Numbered from the stretch's first letter, positions 43,412 to 56,080 are shown. The stretch: 64,000 nucleotides of DNA from Epichloe hybrida (GCA_019022495.1 JAFEKR010000007.1:1922001-1986000), one strand, 5' to 3'. Translations and numbers: made by a program. Notes: generated by a model from the sequence alone, not told the origin.

Positions 43412-44684
43412 AATTGCGCTGTTGACAAGAAATGGTGGCGTGTGGATGTGAAGACTCTGGGGAGTAAATGTTTACAATTGACCACGCACATGAGCTATAT
43501 TAACGCGAAAAGACGTAGCAGGTTTCATCTTATACGTTTTCATTTCACCAACAGTTCCACCAAGGGTTCTTCCTGCTGCTGACGACGATCAATCCGTGGC
43601 AATCTGAAGGCAAACTTGTTTTACCCCAGTGTAATAAGGCGAGACATAAATTGTCCGGGAGGGGCTACAACTGCCCCTAATCGTCCCCACTTTGGAGACA
43701 CATGATGAGGGAGAGAATCTCTCTTCCGGCTGGTGGCGGGAAGTCTTTTCAGTAATTCGTGAGAATGAAACTTGGCCCATTCATTATATCTTGAGAATCA
43801 TGTGACGGATGGCCCGGCATTCCTCGCCGCCGCTTTGATACTTGTCAGATTTTCTCGACTAACCGCCGGAAACAGTGCTCTACGAAACTAGTTCCGTGCA
43901 GTCGTATGATGTTATCGATGCCAACGGTGAGCAATGCGTGTCGAAGATGCCGCCGCAACAAGACTCGATATCAAACCGAGTTAATTTATCTCTACAGAAT
44001 CTCAACGGCCACGTTGAGAGTGGGCTTCGGATGTATTTCTACGCCAGGGCTACTGTCTCACAAACAGTGATTTGAAGACGAGAACACATACTTTACCACG
44101 GTTGTCTTAACAGCTCACTTTTGACAATTTACTTACCCTATTTTATCGGCCTTTTCTTTAAAGCCAAACAGGTGGATCACCTGGCGATTAGATCCTCGAT
44201 AGTGGACTCATCAATCATTTGCTCCCGCTCCCTCTTGCAGCAGAGGAAGCCGTCGGAGTCTGGTTCACGGGGCTGAATCGGAACTCGCGTGGAACCAAAG
44301 CCAAATGCCGCCGGAACCGCCACGTCGAATGGCCCACCGCCGCACTGGCCTAGTTCAACGCCAGCATGGGAAAGGTCTGAAACACAGGTGCTACGGATCG
44401 CAATGGTTCGGTGACAGAATGGCGATTCATTTTCGAGAGTTGCCAATAATGGCAACCCAACCGGCGGGGGCTTTGACTTCATCGTGAGTCGTGACCATGT
44501 GTTGCACTTCCCCAGATCCCTCCCCACCCCCAGACATCCCCGGAACCCTTTTCTCCAAGAAATATATTCATTATATTATGCTTCGCATCCTCGTCGCCCA
44601 AATTCAAGTCAGTCTCCTTTCAACTACAACCTCATAAATCATCACATACTTGATACTGGTGACATAGTCACGAGCTCCCTTTCC
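43412..44684. promoter_or_regulatory. Divergent intergenic region between XDH and sugar transporter
   Basis: 1.27 kb with no convincing gene. It must hold both promoters. CTGGGG/CCCCAG-type sequences (near 43452 and 44511) match the SYGGRG consensus of the carbon-repressor CreA, but such short sites occur by chance. Confidence 0.35.
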
Positions 44685-46478
44685 ATGGACGGGCTCAGTA
44701 TACACAATGAGCAACAAGGTTCTTCGACAAAGTCCGTGGATCATGCCACCGGGCTCCAGACAACCAACGAAAACTTTCATGACCCTAATCAGAGTTGGCT
44801 GGAGAAGAAGCTGAGACCTTCCAAGATATCAGCCCGGTATCCCATCAAGGGCAAGCCATTACTTTTCGCAACCTGCGCGTTTGGTAGTCTCGGCGATGCT
44901 CTCTTCGGTTACAATTCCGGCATCATGTCCGGGCTGCTTGTCAACCCGGTCTTTGTATCCAAGTTCTACAAGGACTATGGCGGTGCAGACGGCACGACTC
45001 TGCAGGTCAACCCCACCATCACTGGCATCTCCGTCTCTTGCTTGCAGCTCTCGGCTGCCTTGGGAGCACTCATTGCCGGACCGTTGGGCGACATGATGGG
45101 CAGAAAGAAATGCGTTCGAATAGGGGCCTTTATCTACTTCTTCAGCGCCTTTATCCAGATATTTGCCCCTGGGTTCAACACATTCGTTGCAGGTCGTACG
45201 ATTCAAGGCCTAGGCGTTGGGTTCCTTTCGATGACAGTACCGATTATACAGACAGAGATCGCGGCACCACATCGTCGTGGACTCATGGTTGGAATCGAGT
45301 ACACCTTTCTTATCGCTGGTTATATGCTCTCATGCTGGGTAGACTATGGCTTCCACTTTCTCCTTCCTAGCCCCATGTCGTGGCAGGGGCCGTTCATTAT
45401 CCAGATTATTCTGTCCTTCATACTCCTCGCAATGTCCTTCTTCCTTCCCGAAACCCCACGTTGGCTGGCGAAACAAGGGTTCATGGAAGAAAGTCTTCAG
45501 ACAGTGGCCGACTTGCACAGCAAAGGCGACGTCAACGCTCCGCACGTCCAAAGCGTGTTCATGGAGATTCAGGAGGCAGTTCGATACGAGAGAACGCTGG
45601 GGACCTCGAGCTGGAAGGTAAGCTGCAAGTACATTTTCGCAAACATGCAATTTGCCATGTAAACTGATGTGGGGGTTTATCCTTTCTTTTTCATCTTCAG
45701 GAAATGTTCACCCTTTATCGCAAGCGCACAATTGTCGGCATCACCGTTCAAATGTTCGCACAGCTAAACGGAATCAACATCATTTCGTTCTATCTTCCAA
45801 GCACACTCTCTTCAGCTGGGTTTGACGACCGCAAGTCTCTGCTCTACACGGCTGCCAACGCTGTGCCCTATACTGCCGCGACCATCACGACCTGGTATCT
45901 AGCTGATAAATGGGGCCGTCGGCCGCTGTTGATCCTGGGCGGTCTGGCCATGGCAGTCTTGCTCGGCATAGTGTGTGGCTTCACGCAGGCCGACCTGCCG
46001 GTTCAGACCAAAGCCAATGGGCAGTACGCCTTCGTCATGCTCTACAACATCGTCTATGGATTCACGTGGGGTCCCATGCCATGGTAAGATGCTTGTGCCC
46101 ATTCATCACGTCCTTCTTGAGCTTTTCGTAACTGACCTGTTTTATCGCAGGCTTCTGCCAGCTGAGATCTTCCCGCTCCGAGGACGCAGCAAGGGCATGG
46201 CTCTCGCGACCACGAGCAACTGGATCTTCAACTTCATCATCGGCATGGTATCACCAGATGCTTTTGCAGGGATCCACGGCTACTTCTATGTGGTCATTGC
46301 GGGTTTCTGTCTGTTTTCTGCCTTCCTGTCTTGGAGTTACTACGTTGAGACGGCTGGGCACACGCTGGAGGAGATTGCTACTGCATTCGGTGACAAGGCT
46401 TTCATTGGCTCGGACGAGCAAGTGATTAGGAACACGAATCTCAGCCTTCATGTTAATCAGGAGAAGACCAAGGTTTAG
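44685..46478 (+). CDS. MFS sugar transporter (hexose/pentose permease family)
   Basis: Three exons, 44685..45617, 45701..46083 and 46151..46478, giving 547 residues, the usual size. Introns are 83 nt (GTAAGC...TCTTCAG) and 67 nt (GTAAGA...TCGCAG). Family signatures include GDMMGRKK, GRTIQGLGVGFLSM, PETPRWL at the central loop, QLNGINIISFYLP in helix 7, LADKWGRRPLL, and GPMPWLLPAEIFPLRGRSKG near helix 10. Twelve membrane helices are expected at the plasma membrane. ATG 44685 (MDGLSIHNEQQ) is preferred over an in-frame ATG at 44484 because the extra residues are unlike a transporter N-terminus. The substrate is not determined; the neighbouring polyol dehydrogenase suggests a pentose, hexose or polyol. 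Confidence 0.92.
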
Positions 46479-46887
46479 CTGAGAGGGGAGCTTGCGATGC
46501 ATACGTGGGAATGAGATACGAGACAACTGTTACAGAATCGGTTGCGGCGGCGTGTTCAATAAGAGCGACTTTCATGACGACTGACATTTCGGGGGGGGGG
46601 ACAGCGAAGCCAAGTCCTGAGAATAGATTGCCTAGCAAGACGGCACTTCATATCCCAAGTTGAATTAATTACGCTGTCTCGGCCATGATCTTGAAGGATA
46701 GCGACTTGGAATCAAGTTCTATCCGAAACGAATGCCAGATCGATATACCACGACCATTTTTCCCTTCCAGATCCATCTGTACGGTTGGCTGAGCTTGATC
46801 TCCTGCGAGAAGAACTGCATGCAACGACCAAGCCGACCAACTCACAATAACACGCCTCCACCTGAGATCCCCCGTTCGTGGTCCGAT
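46479..46887. other. Convergent intergenic region
   Basis: 409 bp between the transporter stop and the stop of the small secreted protein. No gene was seen; a G-run lies near 46590. Confidence 0.5.
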
Positions 46888-47118
46888 CTATTGCACATAG
46901 CCGTCAGGGACGCAAACCCTTGGGCCCATTGTGATTGTGCATATCAGGTTGCTAGCGTGACGAGCAGAGTGAGCAATTGTTTCAATGAACGGGAAATCAG
47001 CACGACCTACCCATTTGCAGTCTTCGTTGACGGGGAGAGAAGCTGGGCTGGCCATGGCTGGGCTGGCCATGGCAAGGCTGGCGAATAGTGTGGACATGGC
47101 GATTGCGATAAACTTCAT
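46888..47118 (-). CDS. Small secreted cysteine-containing protein
   Basis: A 76-residue frame starting MKFIAIAMSTLFASLAMA, a clear signal peptide followed by a short Ala/Ser/Pro repeat (MASPAMASPAS). The mature part is about 50 residues with three visible Cys (EDCKW, LICT, RVCVP) and ends PDGYVQ. The in-frame ATG at 47163 would place 15 polar residues ahead of the signal and is less likely. The underlying DNA has a repeated ggctggccatg motif that encodes the MASPA repeats. No family is recognised. Size and secretion fit a candidate effector or antimicrobial-type protein; three Cys is odd, so a further exon may exist. Confidence 0.6.
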   Translation of the reverse strand: MKFIAIAMSTLFASLAMASPAMASPASLPVNEDCKWVGRADFPFIETIAHSARHASNLICTITMGPRVCVPDGYVQ

Positions 47119-48540
47119 TCTCGTGTTTGGGGGAGTACGGGTTCTTTGCGAGGATAGGTGCACTTGGCCAAGTTAAGGTGAGTTAACTTTGCAGTGCTGA
47201 GAGTTGAGAAGTGCATGAGGAGGAATGATTGTAGTAGTAGTTGTTGTCGTTGTTGTGGGTTGAATTCTTTTTTCTTTTTCTTTCATCAAGTCAAGCAACC
47301 GGCGTGTGAATTCACACCACTCAGTGAATCACTCCTAAATTAAGCCAATCAGAGAGTAGAAAAGCTCGAAAACCTCACATATATGTAATTTTAAGATCCT
47401 TCTGAGCCCACGCTATGCGCCGAAGACTATACCTAGTTAGGGATGCTTCACTGTAATTCACACACACATATTGCAATGTTGGAAAAAAAAAAAAAAAAGA
47501 ATCTGTAACCCTAGCCCAGGACACAGTGATTTGCTTGAGAACACGACTTCCCTTCCAAGGCGTATAGAATGAAGTTCCTCTTCTGTTTTAGGCTCAGTTG
47601 CTGCTGTAATGAAGGCATCGTTGCTGCATGTTTACGCACTCGTTGGTTATGAAAGTGGACACTACTACGAATAACGGTTGTGTGAAAGTGACTGGAATGC
47701 CCAAGAAACTTCCCAGCAATATTCAAGTTCTTCATTGCATCTACGACAGGCCTTGGTTCTGGAAAGTAGAGTCGTCTAGTCAACTTCAGCCTAGTGCGTT
47801 GCAACTTTGAGAACAAGACTTGGATCGCGTATATACATAAGAGACGAGGTGGAGCGTCAAAACATGTTCTTCTAGAAGCAACCCCTACTAGCGTCCGTAG
47901 TGGCAATGGCATTTGACACAGGAGGAAATTACTCAAGTTGTCAACGTGCCATGCCCCCCTGTCTTCCACAAAGGTCCTGTTTGTCCAAGAAATATATATA
48001 CCATATACTTGGATTGTCTCCCGGCCGTCAACGATTCGAGCCTGTGCAGCTCTATGCGCAAATCCTCCTGATAAGCAAGTGTCTCGGCATCTAGACTGAA
48101 GCCTCGAAAAAAAAAAAAAACCGACCTGGAACCAGAAACCAGCTTACCAACGACGTCGGCTCGTGCAGGTCCAACGGGCCACCATGGGGGTTTCCTGGCG
48201 AGTAAATGTGTAAATGGGCAGCAACGATTTTTTTTTTTTTTCCCTGCTTTACTAATTACAAGGTACGAGTTCTTATTACTCCAACATGCGACTTGTCTTT
48301 GTGTCGGCTGGTTGAAGCGAAAATTTTGGATCCTCGGTCTCGTGGCGCGCTCGAAAATTCCGTCTCGTTGTCAAACACCCTCTGATACATGTGACTAACC
48401 TTAATACCTACTGGCGTCCTTTTTCACTCCCATGTTTGAGATTGGGAGGCAAGTCGGTCGACCCTCAAGGAGATGGAGCAAAGCAGAAGAATCGGGTCTG
48501 TTGACTGATTCCCAAATTAGGTTTCCCTCGATTACCTTCA
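47119..48540. other. Gene-poor intergenic region
   Basis: No credible gene on either strand; frames present lack domains and are broken by homopolymers (poly-A at 47484-47499 and 48108-48120, poly-T at 48229-48241). It is the promoter side of the small secreted protein gene. Confidence 0.45.
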
Positions 48541-49056
48541 ATGACGTCACCCAGGGTCACGTTTTCTTCTACCCCGTTTGATCCTTTTCTAACTCCGTAT
48601 ATATTCGCCGAATTTTCGTCCCCTCAGAGTGCGCACTCGGCTGGAGTCTCTACAATGAGTCCTCGAGTATTACATACACTCGTGCATCCTTTGTGGATGG
48701 ATGCATCATCGGCGACCATGACGACCAGGACTCTCCTTGGACGGGTCCTGTTTCTGCAATCCGTGAGGTCCAGTGCAATATCTCTTGTGCCAGAGCCAAT
48801 CGTAGCTAGTCTTTTCATTCGAAGAGCGCATCGCAGTCCTTGGCAGCTCCTTTACGAAAAACTCCTACGGATCACGTCACCCGGTAATATCAGCGAGGCC
48901 ATGTCCAAAAGTGCTGACATCTTTGCTGAAGCTCCACTGGAAATCATCATGTTCATTTCACTACATCTGCCTACCGTCGACTATCTGATCGCTCGCTTGG
49001 CTTTACAATCATTCTATCCCGTGTTTTTTTTTTTTTTTTTTTTTTTTTTTACCTAG
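48541..49056 (+). pseudogene. Truncated F-box gene relic
   Basis: An open frame of 171 residues that ends in a poly-T tract. From about residue 130 it reads APLEIIMFISLHLPTVDY followed by LIARLALQSFYPVF, matching the F-box pattern LPxEIxxxIxxxLPxxxLxxLxxxxxxxxxxF of fungal SCF adaptor proteins. The true start may be the Met at 48901 (MSKSADIFAE). The frame then runs into about 28 Ts and stops; nothing recognisable follows. The rest of the gene is lost or was never attached. F-box genes of this kind are multicopy in filamentous fungi. Confidence 0.4.
49023..49051. repeat. Poly-T tract
   Basis: About 28 consecutive Ts that end the F-box-like frame. They could be a retroposition scar or simple slippage. 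Confidence 0.85.
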
Positions 49057-51982
49057 TCATTCTAGGCCTCCAGAGTTTTTTTTTTTACTGTACGTCACGG
49101 GGACCAGGATCGTTCTAGTTCGAGGCGGGACCATTCAGTTATTAGGATACACGGCAGTTGAGCGCATTTTGGAACATCACATGCCTGACTGGATTTAACG
49201 TAGCAGCCGTTGGATCCGAGGTATTCAGTGCATTCTCGATAATATTGGAAAAACAAGCACATCATTCCTGAACAGCGGATAAGTAAGCTTTGAGAAGGAC
49301 AAGGCTGGAGTACGTCATCACATGTGCAGCAACGGATTATTGAATTGAATGCGCAGCAGTTTGTTCACACTCAAAACGACGAAAACAAGTTTGGCATCAA
49401 GATGACGGCATTTTCCATCGAAATCGACAAGATGGCGAATGGTAACGGCGGAATTTGGCCCACGCTGCTCGAGGCTGACTGGGGTTAACCAAGCCAGTGG
49501 AAATGAACACATGAGGCTGGAGAAGTTCATAATGTAAGATTTAGGGTATGGTAGCAATTGCGGTTTACTCCATAAAAGACATCATCATTCCTCGCGGTAA
49601 GGGACGGCTGGACTTAATGTCATCGACCTTGAACGTGTTTTCTCATACCACAACAAAATTAAGACGATCAAAGACTCGTACGTACTCGATTCTACCACAT
49701 GGTCGCCGTACACCCACCACAACGTCAACCTCTTAACACATCGCGACGCGTTGCAATATCTAACCACCCCATCGTCATTGCCCTGCCCTGCCCTGTCGAG
49801 TACCTCGTCGGACAACTCGGACCGCTCAAGCAGTTCAACAGCCCAGTCCCGACATCTCTCAATATGGCACGGAAGGTGTCGGCAGTGTGCCTTCCAGGAT
49901 ATTAATCCGTACATAATCACTAGATGAGCATTTTCCCCTCTCCACCCGGGCTTCACGACTCAATTAGCAAGGATATCCCAGGCATTCGGTGGTGAAGATC
50001 TGACATATACCTCCGGAACGGCTGTGTCCGGATGTGGAGGCGTTTTTCTGAGGTCATCATCAGCTTCGACAACACATTTCAATACGAATCGCTTCAAGTT
50101 GCCCCCCCCCCCCCTGTTCCAAGTCCACGGGGCCAGACTACTTGCTTGGGCACTGTCTTTAACGCGGCATTCGGGATGATTGACAACGAGAGGCTTGAAA
50201 GGGTTCCAGTTCCTTGCAAATGGCTCGAGAGTTTTGTTTGAGTTCCCGGAAGCCCAGCAGCAGCAGCAGCAGCAGCAGCTGTGCATGCACCACATCAATT
50301 CCAGGAGATGGGTGTATGTATGTAATACGGAGTATGCCGCGGCGGACAACGGCACGCATAAAGAGAGAATTGTTCGGATGAGCCTGATGCTACCCTCGAC
50401 CTGCGCGATCCACCGGCCATAATACGGGCTGTGATAGCTCGACGCAATTATATGACGGGAATTGAGGTCGGAGGGAGCCCTTCCTTGTATGAGGACGAGG
50501 ACACCCACCGGTCAGCCCATTTCTGGCTTACATAATACGAGTCCATAACAAGTCCGTAAGGTGTGGGTGGGGGGAGGGGGGTGTTTACCCTTAAATCAAA
50601 ATTTTGTTTCTGCATCTTTTTTGCGTCCTCGTGCAGGGAACCTTGTGGGTATTTTTTTTTTTGGTTTCTGCCAGATGCGGTTGGAAATTTGAAGGCTCAG
50701 GTTGGGGTCGGAAACTTGGGTAAATATGTAGTTGCGTTATTTACATACATGTTACTGGCACCCCTCTTCCACATGTTATTACGGCGGATAGCTCGGGAAT
50801 GCATCAACTTGCCACTCTTTTACCCTCTCTACAACGGAGTACGGAGTACATATGTATCCTCTTTGACAACGAACGGATAGGTCGGAAATGGCAAAGGCAC
50901 GCGGGTGGGTTCCCCGGCGCGCAGGCCTTCTCGAGAGCAAATATGTATGTATGTACAGACGGATTACATTTTTGCAAACGTGCAGTGCAATGATGCTGCT
51001 AAAATACGTACGGATTATTGACGGTTAATTGGAGGTTTCCAGCGCGTCTAGTCTAGTCCGTAGGCTATAAGGCCTAGAATGGAAAAGGCACCCCCATACA
51101 TTGCCGGTCCCACATATATTATAACGCAGGATATGCACTTGCTGCAACGCAACAGCGAGAGCACTTTTCGCGGCATTTATTAAAGGCGTCATGTGGTTTT
51201 GTCGGTTTTGTCACAGATGCTGGTGCAAGGGGGGGGGAGGTTGGGGTTGGGGTTGGGGTTGGGGTTCGTTCCTCTCCAGGAATCTTGTGGACTTGTTGAA
51301 TTGCCAAAGGAGCATTTTCGCATTGCAGGTACTCCGAATTCCCCAATGTACGAAACGAATCACAATTAGAAGTATGGGCTAGATATAGCGCACTATAATC
51401 ACTCGCGAAGCCATGACAATGATGTGAATTGTCCATGTATGTACTCCGTAGCCTGCTATTGCCGATATCGCGAGGCCACGCAATGATAACGAGGCAATCC
51501 GTTGCTGCGTTGTTCACGTATGTACATACGGATCCGTACTCCATCCTTCCATCCAGGTCATGGGTTCGAATCCTGGGCATCCTATTAGCCGTGACCATGG
51601 ACAGCATCCTACATACAACGGTGTACATGTACGCGACTAATTTAGGCTATGCATACGTAGATGATGGGATTTGGGTCTGCCAGGTTAGCTAATTATAGGT
51701 GTACCAAGTGTGCCTTGTATTGTTATTTTTTTCGCCAGGCAAATCAAGGGAGGGGGGACGATGATGCTGGAGTGTAATATGTACGCTTTTCCGACTCTTC
51801 CAGGGTTCCAGGGTTTGCTCGCTATTCGGACATTGTTTGAAGAGATGTCCAGGATGATTTTATACATAAATAGGTGAAGAGCCAGCTCCGTCAAAATGGA
51901 ATGGAATGGACTGGACAAGACTGGACTGAACATCAAGCTTCTTCACACTTACTTTTGGCATCACAGATCGTCTTTCGTCACC
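49057..51982. other. Gene-poor intergenic region with microsatellites
   Basis: Nearly 3 kb without a credible gene. It includes a (CAG)n tract at about 50256-50280, a C-run near 50102-50114, a ggttgg(ggttgg) minisatellite at 51240-51270, and several tatgta/gtacatac-rich patches. It is the upstream region of the LysM gene. Confidence 0.45.
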
Positions 51983-53196
51983 ATGCATTCTCCCGCCCTT
52001 TTGTCAGCCGTCTTGCTGTTCACGGCTTCTTCCTTTTCGCACGCGCTCGTGAAGCGGGTGCCTGCTGACGCCGACGCCTTTGACGCTGTTGACGCTGTTG
52101 ACGCTGTTGACGCTGTTGACGCTGACGCCTTTGACGTCGTGGGCCGGGCTGATGCCCCCGGCACCCCCGAAGACTGTACCAGGCATTACACAGCTAAAAA
52201 CGGCGACACTTGTCAGGGAATTGCGGACCAATCCGCCAAGTATGGTAAACCCTTTGACGTTCACTGGTTCATGAGCACGAACCCGTCCGTCGGCCCCGAT
52301 TGTAGGACAATGTATGCCGGGAAGGACTATTGTGTCGACGGGAAGGAGCGCAAGGCTGGAAACAAGCCGGGTTCAAAACCGAAACCAAAACATCGAAAAC
52401 CAGACCACTCACAACCCATAAACAATGGTGGTAACGTTAATCCGCCACAAACGCACGTCCCATGTACCAAATGGTACACGGCTTCGCAAGGAGAAGATTG
52501 CCTTGCGATTGCGAGAAAGAACAGCATCAGTTGGGATGATCTGTAAGTAGCAACCCGGCCCCTGGGGTATGAACCTTGGCACTAACAGTCTGCACAGCCT
52601 CCAATGGAATCCTTATATTGTCTCAATCAATCGAGATAACGTCAAGGGTAATTACGCCAGCACCCCAAATCTCCAGCCTAACCCCCCCCCAAAAAAAAAA
52701 ATTTAAAAAAAAATTACCTACTGACCTGTAAATAGTTTGCGGTGAGATCAAGCCTGGCAATGCTTACTGTGTGGCGCGTCCTACCGCTTTCCGTGCCATT
52801 GGCTTCTATCACCCCCATTGCTCAGGAGCCGTACACAACGACGTCTCCGTCCCTCCTGGTGCCACGCATGAGGATGGCATTTGCATCAACACCGGTTGCA
52901 AAGTTGGCTCTTTATTGATTCCTCCCAAGATCAATGGTGTCGAATGTCCTGAAAATCAAGTCCAGATCAGCTACTTCGAATCCCAAGGGTGCGGCGACGG
53001 CAACTGGTTCGGCTATGGTTATGCCAGCCAAGGTGATTGTCATCGCCTGTGGCAAGATGGCTGGGCTGTGCAGAGCTTGCACCTCAGATGTGCTCCGGAG
53101 AAGGATGATTGTGCTACCAGAGGGGAGTGTCGTGTTGACGCCGAGCCCCTGGTTAAGATTTGCATGCGACCAGGCATTGTCTCCCTTGACCACTAA
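51983..53196 (+). CDS. Secreted protein with two LysM domains and a Cys-rich C-terminal domain
   Basis: Three exons, 51983..52542, 52598..52647 and 52736..53196, giving 356 residues. Introns are 55 nt (GTAAGT...CACAG) and 88 nt (GTAATT...AATAG); the second holds a C-run and poly-A. A signal peptide (MHSPALLSAVLLFTASSFSHA) is followed by a KR site for Kex2-like cleavage, then a (VDA)n repeat. LysM 1 covers about 65-118 (CTRHYTAKNGDTCQGIA ... NPSVGPDC ... GKDYCV). A Lys/Pro linker leads to LysM 2, about 161-220 (CTKWYTASQGEDCLAIA ... LQWNP ... GNAYCV), whose end is created by splicing. About 130 residues with eight or more Cys follow and are not recognised. LysM domains bind chitin oligomers; fungal secreted LysM proteins shield hyphae or dampen host sensing. 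The actual role here is unknown. Confidence 0.88.
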
Positions 53197-54272
53197 AGCT
53201 CTCTTTGACGCTCTTCCCTTGAGAAGCTTTAGATTAAAAAAATATATGTAGAGCTTTCCTTGTCTCTATAGCTTCTCTCTTTTTTTTTTTTATATAACAT
53301 TTATCAATTTTTATCTCATCTTACATCCACATTGCATCACTTGACAAATACTGTGCTGTTGTTGGTCGAGTCATCGAATCATGAACAAGTGATAAAAGTA
53401 GTGCAAGTTACCAATGTTTTTTCTTTTCTTGCCCAACTCGCCACGTCGACAGTTTATGGCACGGCGCACCCGTAGACTACTCACCAGAGCTTCTGGCAAG
53501 ACTTTCTTCAGTATAGTGTTGGACTCGCGAATTTTATGATTTTCTTGAATTGAACAAACAGAGGCCCAGGTAAGCCGTACGAACAGTTGGGTCCCACCAA
53601 GTCAGCGATGGAAATTGCTTTGGTGTCTCTTTTCTCAACAAACTTATCTCTCTTGTCTGGAAGTGCTCGAGGCAGGCCAAGGGTATCATCTCCTGCCGGA
53701 TTTTGTCGTCTTCTCTCTCTCTACGGTCAAAACCAGGGAAGAAGCCAGATTAGATACCGTGTACGATAATAGCAGAAGTCTAGGAGGATATAAAGCCAGA
53801 TCATAATAACCTTGACTGAGGCAATGAAAAAGGCCTGGATAATTCTGCAAACATGGGCAACAAACAGCCAGACAAGACGTCGAATCGAATCAGGCAAGAG
53901 CGGCAAAGGCACTAAGCCCCTTTTGGTACTAGCCACAGGGCCCATGAATTTCTGGCCCAGACCCCGCAAAGCCTTGATTGAGGTGAAGGCGTTGGTTGGT
54001 TGGCGTTGGTTGGTTGGCGTCAAGTGCCAGCCGAAGCTCGCAGTGCATCAATCAAGGTTGAACCCGCCCTCGTCAGCTCTCGTCAACTCTCGTCAATCAA
54101 TCGAACCAGTCTCCTGGAAATCGTCAGCACGCGCTGCTCCGAATCCCCCGGCTGCGCATCAGTTACCTTACCCACGGCACCAACATTGGGAAGTGGCTTC
54201 GTCACACGCAACACCGGCTAAGCCAGCAGCGTCTCTCCTGACGATAGCTCCCCAAGGAGCTTCCTCGTCGCA
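53197..54272. other. Intergenic, promoter region of the ChAPs gene
   Basis: About 1.1 kb with no convincing gene. A short tandem ttggttggcg repeat lies at about 53994-54020. Open frames here lack homology signals. Confidence 0.45.
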
Positions 54273-56033
54273 ATGGTCGCCCCGGCTGTGCCTGAGTACG
54301 ACCCGCCCTGGAGACATGTGCCCTTGCAAATGACTGATACTTCACCAGGGTTACCGAGGAGGTCCTCCATGAATCCATCGACGCCAGAACCGAGTCCCTC
54401 GTTGCTCTGCGAGAGCTTGGCCCGCCAGACCTGGTCCATCTGCTGAAGCAAGGTGTGCGCAACACGGCGAAACAGGTACGTACGGCAGCCCAACGAGTAC
54501 TTCTAGCTCGCCAATCGCATCTGAATCAAGCTTCACAGACTGGTATTTATCACCATGTTACCGGCGTCGACGCATCGTCCTCGGCCAGTCTTGCTGCCTA
54601 CATCAACACCCTCACCTACAAGGACAATGGCCCAGGCGCCACCTCCAAAATCGTGCAAGGAGTGTACTGGTATGAGTCGAGGATGAGAAGCTCGCATACT
54701 ACATCCCGTTTCTGTATCTAATTGAAGAGCTGGCAGTTGCTATAATGCATTCTCTCGACTCGACATGCGCGTCCACGTCTCCATCCCCGGCACCGTCGAG
54801 AGCTACTGCGTAGACGAGCGAGGCGAGAAACGAAAGGCGTCAGACGAACTGTGGCTCGAAACCTATCTCTGCAGTGTGCTTCGTGCATACTCATACGCCG
54901 ACAATGGAAGCGGCGAGACGATTCGAAAAATCATGGGCGTGAGGAGGTTCAACCCCATCACCAATACCGAAACGGAGCAGAGGTTCCTCAATGCTGCCGA
55001 GCAGCTTTTTTTCCGGGGCTGGCAGTTGGGATCGGATTCGGTTGTCCAGGTGCCGACCAACGTATCCAATCACCTCACCACCGGATTGCTCAAGTATCTC
55101 GAAACGACGGGCCGCTACGCCTCCGGCATTAATCTGTTCGAGAAGCTGCGCACGCAGAGCATTGAGGTTTCGTCTCTGTTGTCCAGGGTCATGTTCATGG
55201 GCAACGAAGAAGTTTCGGGCGTCAAGAACCTTTACCAGTCCCTGCAGGAAACGCCGATGGACTATGTGATGCTCGACACCCAGGCTGAATTCTTGCTCAA
55301 CAAGGCGCAAAAAGCCGAGACGCCAGAGCAGCGAGATGAGATATTGAGATTGGCGCTTGGATGCGCCGACCGTAGTACGATTGCGGCCCCCAGCGAATTC
55401 GGTACATGGGCAAGACTGGCACAAGTATACGTTGCCATGGAAGACTGGGAGAACGCTCTTACCACGCTAAACTCGTGTCCCATGTTCACCTATCAAGACA
55501 AAGACACACCAATCATGCCCGAAGCAAGAGAGGTGCACTTGCCAATACTGCCAGAAACGCGATTAGACGAAATCGACAGCGAGCCTGACTCCAGGTTTTC
55601 CGAACAGGTCGACGCCAGCTTGCTGGGCTTGCGGGCAGCAGGGTACCGCGGCACATTCAAGCAAGCCTACCGGATCCTGACGGAAATGACGGCCAAAATC
55701 GGTTGGGATCAGCTGCTCAAGATTCGAAGCAACGTGTTCGTCATGGAAGACGAGTATCGATCAGAGAAGCAAGAGGCATCGCATACCGCCCCGTTAAAAC
55801 GAAGTCCCAGCATCGACGGCCTCCGGGGCACTCCTGTCCCCATGACCAATGGCGATGAAGAAGAGTCTGGAGATGAGGAGACTGGTCAGGCAGAGGAGAA
55901 GGGGTGCAGCACAGCAGATGCCTTGGATGCCAATGGCGATGGCGATGGCAGCAGTGTTGAGAAGCCTCCACATACCATTGATCCCCAGTTGGTCAAGGCT
56001 GACACGGATAACGTAAGTCTGGCCTCGTTGAAC

Positions 56034-56080
<47 letters not shown>

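Noticed and set aside
47511..47969. 152-residue minus-strand frame
   Set aside because: No motif, no codon bias, and no homology signal that I recognise.
51553..51580. tRNA B-box-like sequence (gggttcgaatcctggg)
   Set aside because: The T-arm pairs poorly and no A-box, anticodon arm or acceptor stem could be found in the preceding 70 bases.
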